Shown piece after piece: positions 18,225 through 27,342 of a stretch of DNA of 64,000 bases. The translations under genes and the position numbers were made by a program. Each line of letters starts with the position of its first letter. Positions within the stretch are counted from its first letter, which is position 1. Source of the stretch: Shimia sp022448905. Lineage in GTDB: Bacteria; Pseudomonadota; Alphaproteobacteria; Rhodobacterales; Rhodobacteraceae. The DNA is taken from the NCBI RefSeq assembly GCF_047126315.1, contig NZ_CP138953.1:2480001-2544000 (forward strand), written 5' to 3'. The notes beneath the pieces were generated by a model. The model worked only from the letters and a program-made list of their open reading frames with translations, was not told the origin of the DNA and searched no databases.

Positions 18225-18374
18225 TTAATGCCCCGTCAGTTCCAGAGGAATGCGCACCTCGGCCTGTGGCGCGGAGAAATCCGCGCCAAAGATCGGCCCG
18301 AGATAGGCGTAAGCTACCAGCGCAACTGCTGCCAAAACCACTAGAAACAACAAGGCTCGAAAGAGTCTGCCCAT
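18225..18374 (-). CDS. Small single-pass membrane protein
   Basis: A 49-residue protein with one strong transmembrane helix (about residues 6-26, LLFLVVLAAVALVAYAYLG) and a short polar C-terminal tail rich in Pro and charged residues. The ATG used is preceded by GAGGA. It lies four bases upstream of the exported helical-repeat protein, so the two are very likely translated together and the membrane peptide may tether or assist that protein. Function unknown. Confidence 0.7.
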   Translation of the reverse strand: MGRLFRALLFLVVLAAVALVAYAYLGPIFGADFSAPQAEVRIPLELTGH

Positions 18375-18419
18375 AATATCCTCGATTATCCTGCCTGTTT
18401 TTTTCAACTTATAACTGGC

Positions 18420-18470
18420 CTTTTGGGCAAGATCACGTCATTCAATGCGCAAACCACACTTTTGGGCAAG
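18420..18470. repeat. Pair of 12-bp direct repeats upstream of aroK
   Basis: CTTTTGGGCAAG occurs at 18420-18431 and again at 18459-18470, 39 bases apart (start to start), in the divergent region between the small membrane gene and aroK. This could be a tandem regulator-binding site. Confidence 0.5.
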
Positions 18471-18493
18471 GCTTAGCCGATAGCGGGCGTTTG

Positions 18494-19042
18494 ATGAGCT
18501 ATGATTTGAAAAAAACCGTTGTGTTTGTTGGCATGATGGGGGCGGGAAAAACCGCTGTTGGTAAGGCTTTAGCAGCCAAACTTAATGTGTCTTTTATCGA
18601 TACCGACGCGGAGATCGTGAAGGCGGCCAATATGAGCATTGCCGAGATTTTCGAGCGAGATGGGGAAGCGTTTTTCCGCCTAAAGGAGAGTCAAGTGATT
18701 GCCCGGCTGCTGGAAGAGGAGCGCTGCATCCTGTCTACCGGTGGTGGCGCATACCTCGCAGAGGGCAATCGGGCAGAAATCTCCAAACGTGGTGTTGCGG
18801 TCTGGCTGGATGCGGATGTGGAGCTGCTGTGGAACCGTGTGAAACACAAAGACACGCGGCCGCTGTTGCGCACGGACAACCCGCGCAGAACGCTGGAAGA
18901 GATTTTTGATGCGCGGGTGCCGCTTTACAGCCTGGCGGATTTGCCAGTGAAAGCGGAGGCCGGCTTGAGCATTGAGGAAATGGCAGATCGGGTGGCTCAG
19001 GCGTTGTTGGACGCGCGCCCCGATGTTTTGGCGGAGACATAA
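18494..19042 (+). CDS. aroK: Shikimate kinase
   Basis: A 182-residue cytosolic P-loop kinase that phosphorylates shikimate in the chorismate pathway. Walker A is GMMGAGKT (residues 13-20); the shikimate-binding Asp is in FIDTDAEI; STGGGAYL and the LID Arg region KDTRPLLRT are present. I use the ATG directly after an in-frame TTG. The next gene, aroB, begins six bases after its stop, forming the usual aroK-aroB operon. Confidence 0.95.
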   Translation: MSYDLKKTVVFVGMMGAGKTAVGKALAAKLNVSFIDTDAEIVKAANMSIAEIFERDGEAFFRLKESQVIARLLEEERCILSTGGGAYLAEGNRAEISKRGVAVWLDADVELLWNRVKHKDTRPLLRTDNPRRTLEEIFDARVPLYSLADLPVKAEAGLSIEEMADRVAQALLDARPDVLAET

Positions 19043-19048
19043 GCCGTG

Positions 19049-20158
19049 ATGGAAACCGTACACGTCGCTCTTGAGGGCCGGGAATATGACATTCACATCG
19101 GGCCGGGGTTGCTGACACAAGCCGGAGCATTGATTGGGCCAATGCTGGCGCGCAAGCAGGTCTGTGTGGTCACGGATGAAAACGTCGCGGCGCTGCATCT
19201 GGAGACGTTGCGCGATGGGCTGGCGGCGGATGGCATTGCCATGGAAGCGCTGGTGCTGCCTGCGGGCGAGAGCACCAAGAGCTGGGCTTATCTGGAGCAA
19301 ACCGTTGAGTGGTTGTTGTCGCAACGTGTGGAGCGCAAGGACCTTGTGGTGGCGCTTGGTGGCGGTGTGATTGGGGATCTGACCGGGTTTGCGGCAGCGA
19401 TTCTGCGCCGTGGCGTTGGCTTTGTGCAAATCCCAACCAGTCTTTTGGCGCAGGTGGACAGTTCTGTGGGCGGCAAGACCGGCATCAACAGTCCGCTGGG
19501 CAAGAACCTTGTTGGCGCGTTTCATCAGCCGCGTTTGGTGCTGGCGGATATTGATGTGCTGGGCACGCTGACGCCGCGCGATTTCCTCGCCGGTTACGGC
19601 GAAGTGGTGAAATACGGCATGCTCGGCGATGCGAACTTCTTTGAGTGGCTCGAAGCACAGGGGCCTGCACTGGCGGCAGGGGATGAGGCAGCGCGGATTG
19701 CGGCGGTGAAGCGGTCTTGTGAGATGAAGGCTGAGATTGTGATGCGCGATGAGACCGAGCAGGGGGATCGCGCTTTGCTCAATCTGGGGCATACGTTCTG
19801 TCACGCGCTGGAAGCGGCCACGGGATATGGCGACCGCTTGCTGCATGGCGAAGGCGTGGCCGTGGGGTGTGCTTTGGCGTTTGAGTTGTCGATGCGTTTG
19901 GGGCTCTGCTCGCAAGAGGCGCCAAGCCGGGTGCGGGAGCATCTGCGGGCTATGGGCATGAAGGTGGACCTCAAGGACATTGAGGGCGAGCTTCCTGATG
20001 CCGATGGGCTGCTGGATCTGATGGGGCAGGACAAGAAAGTTGTGGATGGTCAACTGCGCTTCATTTTGGCGCGCGGGATCGGCGAGGCCTTTGTGACCGC
20101 AGATGTGCCGCGTGATGTGGTGCGCCAGCTGCTGCAAGAAGAGCTGGCGCGGCGGTAA
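19049..20158 (+). CDS. aroB: 3-dehydroquinate synthase
   Basis: A 369-residue NAD-dependent enzyme that cyclises DAHP to 3-dehydroquinate. Diagnostic stretches are VVALGGGVIGDLTGFAA, QIPTSLLAQVDSSVGGKTGI, YGEVVKYGML, LNLGHTFCHALE and LLHGEGVAVG, which supply the NAD and zinc sites. A GTG three bases upstream is nearer the Shine-Dalgarno-like GGAG and could be the true start. Cytosolic, co-transcribed with aroK. Confidence 0.97.
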   Translation: METVHVALEGREYDIHIGPGLLTQAGALIGPMLARKQVCVVTDENVAALHLETLRDGLAADGIAMEALVLPAGESTKSWAYLEQTVEWLLSQRVERKDLVVALGGGVIGDLTGFAAAILRRGVGFVQIPTSLLAQVDSSVGGKTGINSPLGKNLVGAFHQPRLVLADIDVLGTLTPRDFLAGYGEVVKYGMLGDANFFEWLEAQGPALAAGDEAARIAAVKRSCEMKAEIVMRDETEQGDRALLNLGHTFCHALEAATGYGDRLLHGEGVAVGCALAFELSMRLGLCSQEAPSRVREHLRAMGMKVDLKDIEGELPDADGLLDLMGQDKKVVDGQLRFILARGIGEAFVTADVPRDVVRQLLQEELARR

Positions 20159-20180
20159 GACTGTCGACAGTTGAAATCGA

Positions 20181-20206
20181 AAGCCGACCCAGTGGGTCGG
20201 CTTTTT
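20181..20206. terminator. Bidirectional terminator between aroB and pepT
   Basis: A perfect 10-bp stem (AAGCCGACCC with GGGTCGGCTT, loop AGT) with T-rich flank on the plus side. It serves aroB, and probably also the convergent pepT, whose stop is only a few bases away. Confidence 0.9.
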
Positions 20207-20208
20207 TG

Positions 20209-21453
20209 TTATTTGGCAGCGATTTGCACGAGATTGGAGATCATGCGTGTGGCGCTGGCCATGTCTTGCACCGAGATCCACTCCAGTGGGCCGTGGATTT
20301 CCATCATGCCGGTGTAGAGGTTCGGGCAAGGCACGCCCAATTCCGTGAGGCGGGAGCCGTCGGTGCCGCCACGAATGGGCACGGACTCGGGATCAAAGCC
20401 TTCGGTGCGGATGGCCTCACGCGCAAGGTCCACCGGCGTCATGTCGTTTTCGAGCCAGTAGCGCATGTTGCGGTATTGCTTGCTGATCTCGCCGGTCACT
20501 TTGGAGCCAGGGAAATCCGCTTCGGCCTTGGCGCAGGCGGCTTGCAGGCGGGCGGCTTGTGCCTCGAGGTCGTCCATTTCGAAGGCGCGTAAAATGAAGC
20601 GCAGGGTGACTTCGCTGCTGCCGCCTTCCTGGGCGTAGATGTGGGTGAAGCTTTCGCGGCCGGAGGTGGTTTCCGGGGTGGTGCCGGGCTCGTTTAGGTC
20701 GGAGACAATCTGTGCTGCCACATGCAGCGCGTTGGTCATTTTGTTTTTGGCATAGCCGGGATGGGCGGAGGTACCGGTGATGGTGATGACTGCGCCGTCG
20801 GCAGAGAAGGTTTCATACTCCATGGTGCCGCGTTTGGCGCCATCCAGCGTGTAGGCGAAATCGACGCCAAAGTCGGCAGGAAGGTCCGCGTGCACGCCTT
20901 TGCCTATTTCCTCATCTGGGGTGAAAGCGAGGCGCACTTTGCCGTGTTTCAGGTCCGGCGTCGTGAGCAGATGCTCGGCCATGGTCATGATGATCGCCAC
21001 CCCGGCTTTGTCATCGGCGCCCAGGAGCGTTAGGCCAGAGGCGGTGATGATGTCTTCGCCTACTTTGCCTTCGAGGTAGGCAGACGTTGACGGGTTCAGG
21101 ACCAGATCCGGGTTGTCGGGGTAGGTGATGTCGCTGCCGTCCCAATTGGCAATAACGCGGGGTTTCACGCCGGTGGCGTTGAACTGTGGTGCGGTGTCGA
21201 CATGGGCGCAGAAGCCAATGGTGGGGGCATCTTCCACGGTGGCAGGCACCGTGGCGAGGACCACGCCGTAGGAGGTCAGCTCCACATCTGACGCACCAAT
21301 GCGTTCGAGTTCCGCAACCAGATGGCGGGAGACGTCGAGCTGGATGTCTGTGGATGGGATGCTGGTGGAATGCTCATCAGACTGGCTGTCGATGGCGCAA
21401 TAGGTGACCAGGCGGTCCGTGAGTTTCTGGTTGAACTGATTTGAGTCGGTCAT
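20209..21453 (-). CDS. pepT: Peptidase T (tripeptide aminopeptidase)
   Basis: A 414-residue M20 zinc exopeptidase that removes N-terminal residues from tripeptides in the cytosol. The ATG used gives MTDSNQFNQKL and the normal family length; the 30 upstream in-frame residues look non-coding. Metal-site segments are visible: FCAHVDTAPQ, TLLGADDKAGVA, FTPDEEIGKG and the central dimerisation region. Stands alone between convergent aroB and an upstream gap. Confidence 0.93.
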   Translation of the reverse strand: MTDSNQFNQKLTDRLVTYCAIDSQSDEHSTSIPSTDIQLDVSRHLVAELERIGASDVELTSYGVVLATVPATVEDAPTIGFCAHVDTAPQFNATGVKPRVIANWDGSDITYPDNPDLVLNPSTSAYLEGKVGEDIITASGLTLLGADDKAGVAIIMTMAEHLLTTPDLKHGKVRLAFTPDEEIGKGVHADLPADFGVDFAYTLDGAKRGTMEYETFSADGAVITITGTSAHPGYAKNKMTNALHVAAQIVSDLNEPGTTPETTSGRESFTHIYAQEGGSSEVTLRFILRAFEMDDLEAQAARLQAACAKAEADFPGSKVTGEISKQYRNMRYWLENDMTPVDLAREAIRTEGFDPESVPIRGGTDGSRLTELGVPCPNLYTGMMEIHGPLEWISVQDMASATRMISNLVQIAAK

Positions 21454-21596
21454 GTCGGGTCTCGCTGAATGATCGTTCACTTGTGCATGACATTGGGAGA
21501 AGTTTGCGGCGGTGTAAAGCGCAGGTGGCGGGAGGGAGCGCATAAAAAAGAGGCCGCCGAAAGGGCGACCTCTGTGATCTATCGGGTGTCTGTGAC

Positions 21597-22124
21597 TTAG
21601 AACGGGATTTCGTCGTCCATGTCTCGGCTTGGGGCTGGGCCGCCCTGGTTGCCGCCACCGCCGCCACCGAAGTTGCCGCCGCCGCCTTGGTCATAACCGC
21701 CGCCGTAGCCGCCACCGCCTTGGTCGTAGCCGCCGCCACCGCCACCAAAGCCGCCGCCGTCACCACCGCCGGAGCGGCCGTCGAGCATTGTCAGTACGCC
21801 GTCAAAGCCCTGCAACACCACTTCGGTGGAGTAGCGGTCCTGGCCGGACTGGTCCTGCCATTTGCGGGTTTGCAGCTTGCCTTCGACGTAGACTTTGGAG
21901 CCTTTGCGCAGGTATTGCTCGGCGATGCGTACGAGGCCTTCCTGGAAGATGGCCACGGAGTGCCATTCGGTTTTCTCGCGACGCTCGCCGGTGTTGCGGT
22001 CTTTCCAGGTTTCAGAGGTGGCGATGCGCAGGTTGCAGACCTTGCCGCCATTCTGGAAGGAGCGCACCTCGGGGTCGCGGCCCAGGTTGCCAATAAGGAT
22101 TACTTTGTTCACCGATCCGGCCAT
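21597..22124 (-). CDS. ssb: Single-stranded DNA-binding protein
   Basis: A 175-residue protein. An OB fold occupies residues 1-110 (MAGSVNKVILIGNLGRDPEVR start, ERREKTEWHSVAIF). A long Gly-rich, Asp/Gln/Tyr-containing linker follows, and the canonical C-terminal acidic tip DDEIPF recruits repair and replication proteins. The start was moved 45 codons inside the open frame to MAGSVNKV, as in homologues. No LexA-type box is evident directly upstream. Confidence 0.97.
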   Translation of the reverse strand: MAGSVNKVILIGNLGRDPEVRSFQNGGKVCNLRIATSETWKDRNTGERREKTEWHSVAIFQEGLVRIAEQYLRKGSKVYVEGKLQTRKWQDQSGQDRYSTEVVLQGFDGVLTMLDGRSGGGDGGGFGGGGGGYDQGGGGYGGGYDQGGGGNFGGGGGGNQGGPAPSRDMDDEIPF

Positions 22125-22330
22125 GCGCCTATGTCTCCCACGGATTCTTTCTCTCGATTTGGGGCACCATACACCACTGCGGGGGCTGAATGGGAAGCGG
22201 TTTCTTGTGGATAACCTGCGGTGAAAATCCCGCAGGGCGCGCGGGAATTTGCCAAGCACGGTTCTGTGGTCTGGAAAATTGCCTACAATTTGGTTAAGAA
22301 AGCCGCAAAAGCAGGGTGGAGCAGGCGCAG

Positions 22331-22915
22331 ATGGCGCGCAGGATTTTGGGACTGGTGATTGGATTGGCCTTGGTTGCTGGGCCAGTGGCGGCGCAGAGCC
22401 TGTCGACCAAATCCAATGCGCGGTTGTTTAAGAACCAGACAAAAGTGCTCGATGGACGTGCGTCAGAGCAGTATCGCAATTCCGTGCGGTTGAAACCCAA
22501 GCCGATTTACACGCCGTCCAAATGGGGCAACGGCAGCTATCAGGGCAAATACCGAGGGCCGTATCTGGCGATGGCGCAGGAGGCGGCGTTGCTCCATGGC
22601 GTGCCGGTGGATCTGTTCCTGAAGCTGGTGCAGCAGGAAAGCAATTGGAATGCGACGGCCAAGTCCCACAAAGGGGCCTTGGGTCTGGCGCAGTTGATGC
22701 CGCAGACCGCGCGGTTGTTGCGGGTGGATCCGATGGATCCGCAGCAGAACCTGGAAGGTGGGGCGCGGTATTTGAAGCAGCAGTACCAGAAGTTTGGCAG
22801 CTGGCGGTTGGCCTTGGCGGCCTATAACGCTGGGCCGGGCGCGGTGGAGAAATATGGTGGCGTGCCGCCCTATGCCGAGACTCGCAATTATGTGCGGGTG
22901 ATCTGGGGCGGATAA
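22331..22915 (+). CDS. Lytic transglycosylase, SLT domain
   Basis: A 194-residue exported muramidase-like enzyme. Signal peptide at residues 1-22 (ending VAAQS); the SLT domain spans about 75-185, with the catalytic Glu in VQQESNWNATAKS, then GALGLAQLMP, LEGGARYLKQQ and the ALAAYNAGPGAV signature. These enzymes cleave the glycan strand of peptidoglycan to anhydromuropeptides in the periplasm. The chosen ATG follows a GTG-started extension of five residues and is the better signal-peptide start. Convergent with the AraC gene, 21 bases apart. Confidence 0.9.
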   Translation: MARRILGLVIGLALVAGPVAAQSLSTKSNARLFKNQTKVLDGRASEQYRNSVRLKPKPIYTPSKWGNGSYQGKYRGPYLAMAQEAALLHGVPVDLFLKLVQQESNWNATAKSHKGALGLAQLMPQTARLLRVDPMDPQQNLEGGARYLKQQYQKFGSWRLALAAYNAGPGAVEKYGGVPPYAETRNYVRVIWGG

Positions 22916-22936
22916 CCTCTCACGTTCATGAGGACC

Positions 22937-23854
22937 TTAGGCGCGGGCCTGTTTGCGGACCTGGCTAGGCGCGGCGCCAAAGTGTTGCTGGCAGAAGCGC
23001 GTGAAATAGGCGGCGCTGCCAAACCCTAGAGAATCAGCCACACGATTGATCGGCAGGTCGCTGTCCAAAAGCAGGCTGCGGGCGCGGTGCTGGGTCATTT
23101 GTGAGAGCATTTCTGCAGCAGTAAGCCCGGCCGCTTGGCGGCAGACGCGGGTTAGGTGCGTCGGTGTGATGTCGAGTTGGTCCGCATACCAGGCCATGGG
23201 GTGGCCATGGGTGTATTCGGCAGCAAGTATGTCACAGAAGCGGCGCACAATCCGCTCAGACGCACGGGTTGGCGGGGGCGGGCCAGCTTCCTGAAGGTCG
23301 CGGCGTAGGGCGACGGAGAGCAGGCGGGCGTGGGCGTTCAAGGCTTCGGCCATGAACGGGCGTTGGTCATGCAGCTCGCGGCGCAACGCGTCTAGGATGG
23401 CGGTGAACTCCGCTTGTTCGGTGCCGTCTTGCAAGCGCAGATGTTGTGCACGATCTGGCAGGGTGACACGGCCGTCGTCCGGGATCAGCATGGCGAGGCC
23501 CTGCACCTGAAGGCCAAGTTCAAAAGCGAGCAGTTTGCCCGCAGGGACAAAGATCGCGTTGTGGGCGCCAAAGCCGCGCCGCAGGCCATGCAGCAGAACC
23601 CGACCCTGGCCCCGTGTGGTCCAGAGCAGGATGTGGTGCGTGCGCACGTGCAATTGTTCCAACAACCAAGGCGCGCCTTTGGTCAGACCGGCAAGGGTTT
23701 CTACACGAATTTGCGGTAAAGGCTGATCGGGCACGATGGGCCGCAGCGCAGGTTTCTGCTCAACAGGCGCGGTTGGCTTGCGCGCAGGTGCGGCCATGCC
23801 TCCCATGCCCGGTTTGGTCATAAATGACGGGATATGTAAATTTTTATCAGCCAT
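22937..23854 (-). CDS. AraC-family transcriptional regulator
   Basis: A 305-residue regulator with an N-terminal cupin-like sensing region (about 50-170, with RTHHILLWTTRGQG and an FVPAGKLLAF strand) and a C-terminal double helix-turn-helix (about 210-300, ITPTHLTRVCRQAAG and INRVADSLGFGSAAYFTRFCQ). The arrangement is that of AraC/PobR-type activators that answer small aromatic or organic ligands. The ATG used gives MADKNLHIPSF; an upstream TTG is unlikely. No target operon adjoins it. Confidence 0.85.
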   Translation of the reverse strand: MADKNLHIPSFMTKPGMGGMAAPARKPTAPVEQKPALRPIVPDQPLPQIRVETLAGLTKGAPWLLEQLHVRTHHILLWTTRGQGRVLLHGLRRGFGAHNAIFVPAGKLLAFELGLQVQGLAMLIPDDGRVTLPDRAQHLRLQDGTEQAEFTAILDALRRELHDQRPFMAEALNAHARLLSVALRRDLQEAGPPPPTRASERIVRRFCDILAAEYTHGHPMAWYADQLDITPTHLTRVCRQAAGLTAAEMLSQMTQHRARSLLLDSDLPINRVADSLGFGSAAYFTRFCQQHFGAAPSQVRKQARA

Positions 23855-23941
23855 CTTGCAGCTGATTAAGCGCAGGATGTGCGATTCGAGCAAGTGGGGT
23901 CTCTGCGCCTTTTGTCACAAACTGACAAAAACCCGCGCGGG

Positions 23942-24823
23942 TTAGAGACTTTCTGGCGTGTAGTGATGCCAGGTTTTCATTTTGGAGCGGAACCAGGTGC
24001 GTTGGCGCTTGGCAAACTGGCGTGTCGCGATTGTGGCCTGTTCTCGAGCGGTTTCCAGATCAATTTCGCCACGCAGATGGGCGATGAGTTCCGGCGCGCC
24101 GATGGCTTTGGCGGAGAGATGGGTTGGATCGTAGGTGGCGAGATTGGCTTCGGCTTCCTCCAGCGCGCCTTGTTCCAGCATCAGGTCAAAGCGGCGGGCA
24201 ATGCGGTTGTTGATCCAGTCCTTGGGCACATCAAACACAATTGGCAATGTATCAGACTGCGGCAGGAGCGGGGGGGGCGTGTTGTCTTGCCAGTCCGCCA
24301 AGGGTTTACCGGTTGCGGTGAGCACTTCCCAAGCGCGTTGCACGCGCATCGGGTTCTGGCAATCAATACGGGCAGCTGTTTTGGCGTCGAGTTCCGCCAG
24401 CAGGGTTTCAAAACCTTCTTTGGCAACGCGGGCGTTTGCCTCTTCGCGCAGCGCCGGGGGCGTGGCGGGAATTTCGGCCAAACCTTGCGTCAGCGCAGTG
24501 AAATACAGCCCTGTGCCGCCAACAATGATCGGGCGGGGGCCACCTTTCAAAAGCGGCGCAACCTCGCGCAGCCAATGACCCACGGAATAATCTGCGTCAT
24601 AGGGAACATGGCCGTAAAGCAGGTGCGGCGCGGCGGCTTCGTCTTCTTCCGGCGGTCGGGCCGTGAGCACGCGCCAGTTGTCAAACACCTGAATCGCATC
24701 GGCGTTGATGATGACGCCGCCTTGCGCCTGTGCAATCTGCAAAGCGAGGGCACTTTTGCCGCTGGCGGTGGGGCCTGCGATCAGAACCGGTTGGTCCGGG
24801 GCGATGGGCGGCAGCTGTGACAT
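23942..24823 (-). CDS. miaA: tRNA dimethylallyltransferase
   Basis: A 293-residue cytosolic enzyme transferring a dimethylallyl group to A37 of tRNAs reading UNN codons. Walker-like P-loop AGPTASGKS (16-24), INADAIQVFDNW, RPIIVGGTGLYFTALTQG and the C-terminal RQFAKRQRTWFRSK all match. Divergent from pyrH with about 120 bases between the starts, where both promoters must lie. Confidence 0.95.
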   Translation of the reverse strand: MSQLPPIAPDQPVLIAGPTASGKSALALQIAQAQGGVIINADAIQVFDNWRVLTARPPEEDEAAAPHLLYGHVPYDADYSVGHWLREVAPLLKGGPRPIIVGGTGLYFTALTQGLAEIPATPPALREEANARVAKEGFETLLAELDAKTAARIDCQNPMRVQRAWEVLTATGKPLADWQDNTPPPLLPQSDTLPIVFDVPKDWINNRIARRFDLMLEQGALEEAEANLATYDPTHLSAKAIGAPELIAHLRGEIDLETAREQATIATRQFAKRQRTWFRSKMKTWHHYTPESL

Positions 24824-24942
24824 GAGAGAGACCTGACTTTGCGCTTACTTTTGTCGGTTATCCCCAACTCTCGCATTGAACCTGCGCGCGTTTTCCGACA
24901 TTTTGCGGCCAATCCTAAAACGATGCGCAGATGGAGTGCAAC

Positions 24943-25677
24943 ATGAGCGACGACACCGTCCCCGCCGACGCAACCTTTAACCGTGTGATGTTGAAGATTT
25001 CGGGGGAGGCGTTGATGGGAGATCAGGGCTATGGCCTGCATCCGCCCACAATTGAGCGTATCGCCAAGGAAGTGAAATCTGTACACGACATGGGCGTCGA
25101 GATCTGCATGGTGATCGGCGGCGGCAATGTGTTCCGCGGCTTGTCCGGGGCAGCTCAAGGGATGGAACGCACCACGGCCGACTACATGGGCATGTTGGCG
25201 ACCGTGATGAACGCGCTGGCGATGCAGAGCGCGTTGGAGGGGCTGGGCGTGTTCACCCGTGTGATCAGCGCGATCCGCATGGATGAGGTGGCCGAGCCGT
25301 ATATTCGCCGCCGCGCGGTGCGTCACCTTGAGAAAAAGCGTGTGTGTATCTTTGCAGCAGGGACTGGCAACCCGTATTTCACCACCGATACTGCCGCGAC
25401 CTTGCGCGCCAATGAGATGGCCTGTGAGGCGATCTTTATGGGCAAAAACGGTGTGGATGGCATCTACGACAAAGACCCGGCCGAGCATGACGACGCGGTG
25501 CGCTATGACGAGATCACCTATGATGAGGTGCTGGCCAAGCGTCTGCGGGTGATGGATGCGAGCGCGATTGCGCTGGCACGGGACAACAACCTGCCGCTGA
25601 TTGTGTTCCCATTGGATGAGCCGGGTGGGTTCAAAGGCATTCTCGCCGGCAAGGGCACCTATACAAAGGTTGTCTAA
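24943..25677 (+). CDS. pyrH: UMP kinase
   Basis: A 244-residue amino-acid-kinase-fold enzyme phosphorylating UMP to UDP. Key segments are VMLKISGEALMG, MVIGGGNVFRG, MGMLATVMNALAMQSAL, FAAGTGNPYFTTDTAA and GVDGIYDKDP. The ATG chosen has GGAG eight bases upstream; an ATG four codons earlier is poorer. In many relatives pyrH is followed directly by frr, but here a terminator and a convergent focA-like gene intervene. Confidence 0.96.
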   Translation: MSDDTVPADATFNRVMLKISGEALMGDQGYGLHPPTIERIAKEVKSVHDMGVEICMVIGGGNVFRGLSGAAQGMERTTADYMGMLATVMNALAMQSALEGLGVFTRVISAIRMDEVAEPYIRRRAVRHLEKKRVCIFAAGTGNPYFTTDTAATLRANEMACEAIFMGKNGVDGIYDKDPAEHDDAVRYDEITYDEVLAKRLRVMDASAIALARDNNLPLIVFPLDEPGGFKGILAGKGTYTKVV

Positions 25678-25701
25678 GACGCACAGCGAAGAGATTTGCA
25701 G

Positions 25702-25730
25702 CGGAGGTCCTTTGGGGCCTCCGTTTTTTT
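25702..25730 (+). terminator. Rho-independent terminator of pyrH
   Basis: A 9-bp stem (CGGAGGTCC with GGGCCTCCG, one G-T pair, loop TTTG) and seven T residues. It ends six bases before the stop of the convergent channel gene. Confidence 0.9.
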
Positions 25731-25736
25731 GTTGGG

Positions 25737-26546
25737 CTAAAGGCTGGTTGCTGGCTCGTCCCGCAAGCTCCGTCCGTAGGCCAGACGATAGGCCAAGGCC
25801 ACGCCTCCAGCGCCGCCGATGACGTTGCCTGCGAGCACAGGCAAGAGGTTTGCAACAAACGCGCCAGAAGACACAGGTGCTCCGGCAAGCGCGCCAGCCG
25901 GAATCAGGTAAAGATTGGCAATGGAGTGTTCCAGGCCGATTGCCACAAATGCGGCCACGGGCCAAACAATAGACAAGATCATGCCCATGGCAGTTCGGGC
26001 AGACACAGCCAGCCAGACGGCTAAGCATACCAAAGCGTTGCACAGGATGCCTCGGCAAAACGCTTCAAAAGGAGACAATGCAATTTTTGCATTGGAGATG
26101 GCTGCGGCGCGCTGTCCAAGGGCGCCGTCCAAAAGCCCGGCACCATAAACAAGTGAAACGATCGCGGCACATCCAATGGCGTTGCCAAGCAAGACAATTG
26201 CCCAGTTGCGCAGCAACGCCTGGGAGGTAATGCGTTTGTCGACGTAGGCCATGACAATCATGGTGTTGCCGGTAAAGAGCTCTGCGCCGCCGACCACGAC
26301 CAAGATAAGCCCGAGCGAAAACGCCACGCCGCCCATGAGCGTAATGCCACCATTTAAATCCGCGAATCCGGATGTGGTTTGCGTATAAAACAAGGCCCCA
26401 AATGAGATAAAAACGCCGCCAAGAACCGAAAGCGTGATCAGTGGTGCCAGTGGCATTTCTGCTTTGGCAATGCCGGAAAGTCTGATCAGTCGGGTGATCT
26501 CTGCGGGCTTGTGGGCGTCTAGTCCAGTGGGGGTCACTTGCGTCAT
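25737..26546 (-). CDS. Formate/nitrite transporter (FNT) family channel
   Basis: A 269-residue inner-membrane protein with six hydrophobic helices. FNT signatures are GGAELFTGNTMIV (the Omega-loop region before helix 3), LLGNAIGCAAIV and LCNALVCLAVWLA with a conserved cytosolic pore Cys/Asn, and VIGGAGGVALAYRLAY near the end. The family conducts formate, nitrite or hydrosulfide as pentamers. No formate or nitrite enzyme gene is nearby, so the anion is not known. It sits between pyrH and frr, interrupting a pair that often stays together. Confidence 0.88.
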   Translation of the reverse strand: MTQVTPTGLDAHKPAEITRLIRLSGIAKAEMPLAPLITLSVLGGVFISFGALFYTQTTSGFADLNGGITLMGGVAFSLGLILVVVGGAELFTGNTMIVMAYVDKRITSQALLRNWAIVLLGNAIGCAAIVSLVYGAGLLDGALGQRAAAISNAKIALSPFEAFCRGILCNALVCLAVWLAVSARTAMGMILSIVWPVAAFVAIGLEHSIANLYLIPAGALAGAPVSSGAFVANLLPVLAGNVIGGAGGVALAYRLAYGRSLRDEPATSL

Positions 26547-26773
26547 GTTCGGTCCTGTCGTGTCGCGCGTTGCAGAATTCTTACTAAAACACTCTGGTAA
26601 TGAAAATTCCGAAAGCGACGTCTCAAAAGCTTTTCCCGGTGCGCGATTGAGGATTGGTTGTGCGGCAAAACCAAAGGGATCAGGGCTTCACCGAAGCCTG
26701 CCTGTGCTATACAAGTTGAACACAATAGCCTAAGAGCTTTGTCAGCAGAACATGAGAGACTGAAAGAGCAGCA

Positions 26774-27337
26774 ATGTCTGAAGATTTTGAACTCGATACC
26801 GACGATCTGACCCGCCGCATGGATGGCGCTATGGGCGCGTTGAAAACAGAATTTGCCTCGCTGCGCACAGGCCGTGCCTCAGCCAACATGCTGGAGCCGG
26901 TGATGGTGGATGCTTATGGCTCCAAGACACCAATCAACCAGGTTGGGACAGTGAACGTGCCAGAACCACGTATGGTGACCATCAATGTGTGGGACAAAAC
27001 GCTGGTGAGCGCGGTTGAGAAAGCGATCATGAATTCCGGTCTTGGCATCAACCCACAGACCAACGGCACCATTGTGATGCTGCCGATTCCTGAGTTGAAC
27101 GAAGAGCGCCGGACCGAGTTGGCGCGGGTGGCGGCTCAATATGCCGAGCACGCCCGTGTGGCCGTGCGCAACGTGCGTCGTGATGGTATGGACAGCATCA
27201 AGAAAGCCAAAGGCGATGGTATGTCTGAGGACGACCAGAAGCTTTGGGAAGCTGAAGTTCAGGAAATGACCGACAGCTATATCAAGCAGATCGATGGCGC
27301 GCTTGAGAACAAGCAATCCGAGATCATGCAGGTCTGA
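26774..27337 (+). CDS. frr: Ribosome recycling factor
   Basis: A 187-residue cytosolic factor that splits post-termination ribosomes with EF-G. Family segments are RTGRASANMLEPVMVDAYG, TPINQVGTVNVPEPRM, IRPLPE-like MLPIPELNEERRTEL and AVRNVRRDGMDSIKKA. SD-like AAAGAGCAGC precedes the ATG. First gene of the frr-uppS-cdsA-rseP cluster; uppS starts five bases past its stop. Confidence 0.97.
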   Translation: MSEDFELDTDDLTRRMDGAMGALKTEFASLRTGRASANMLEPVMVDAYGSKTPINQVGTVNVPEPRMVTINVWDKTLVSAVEKAIMNSGLGINPQTNGTIVMLPIPELNEERRTELARVAAQYAEHARVAVRNVRRDGMDSIKKAKGDGMSEDDQKLWEAEVQEMTDSYIKQIDGALENKQSEIMQV

Positions 27338-27342
27338 TCAAA

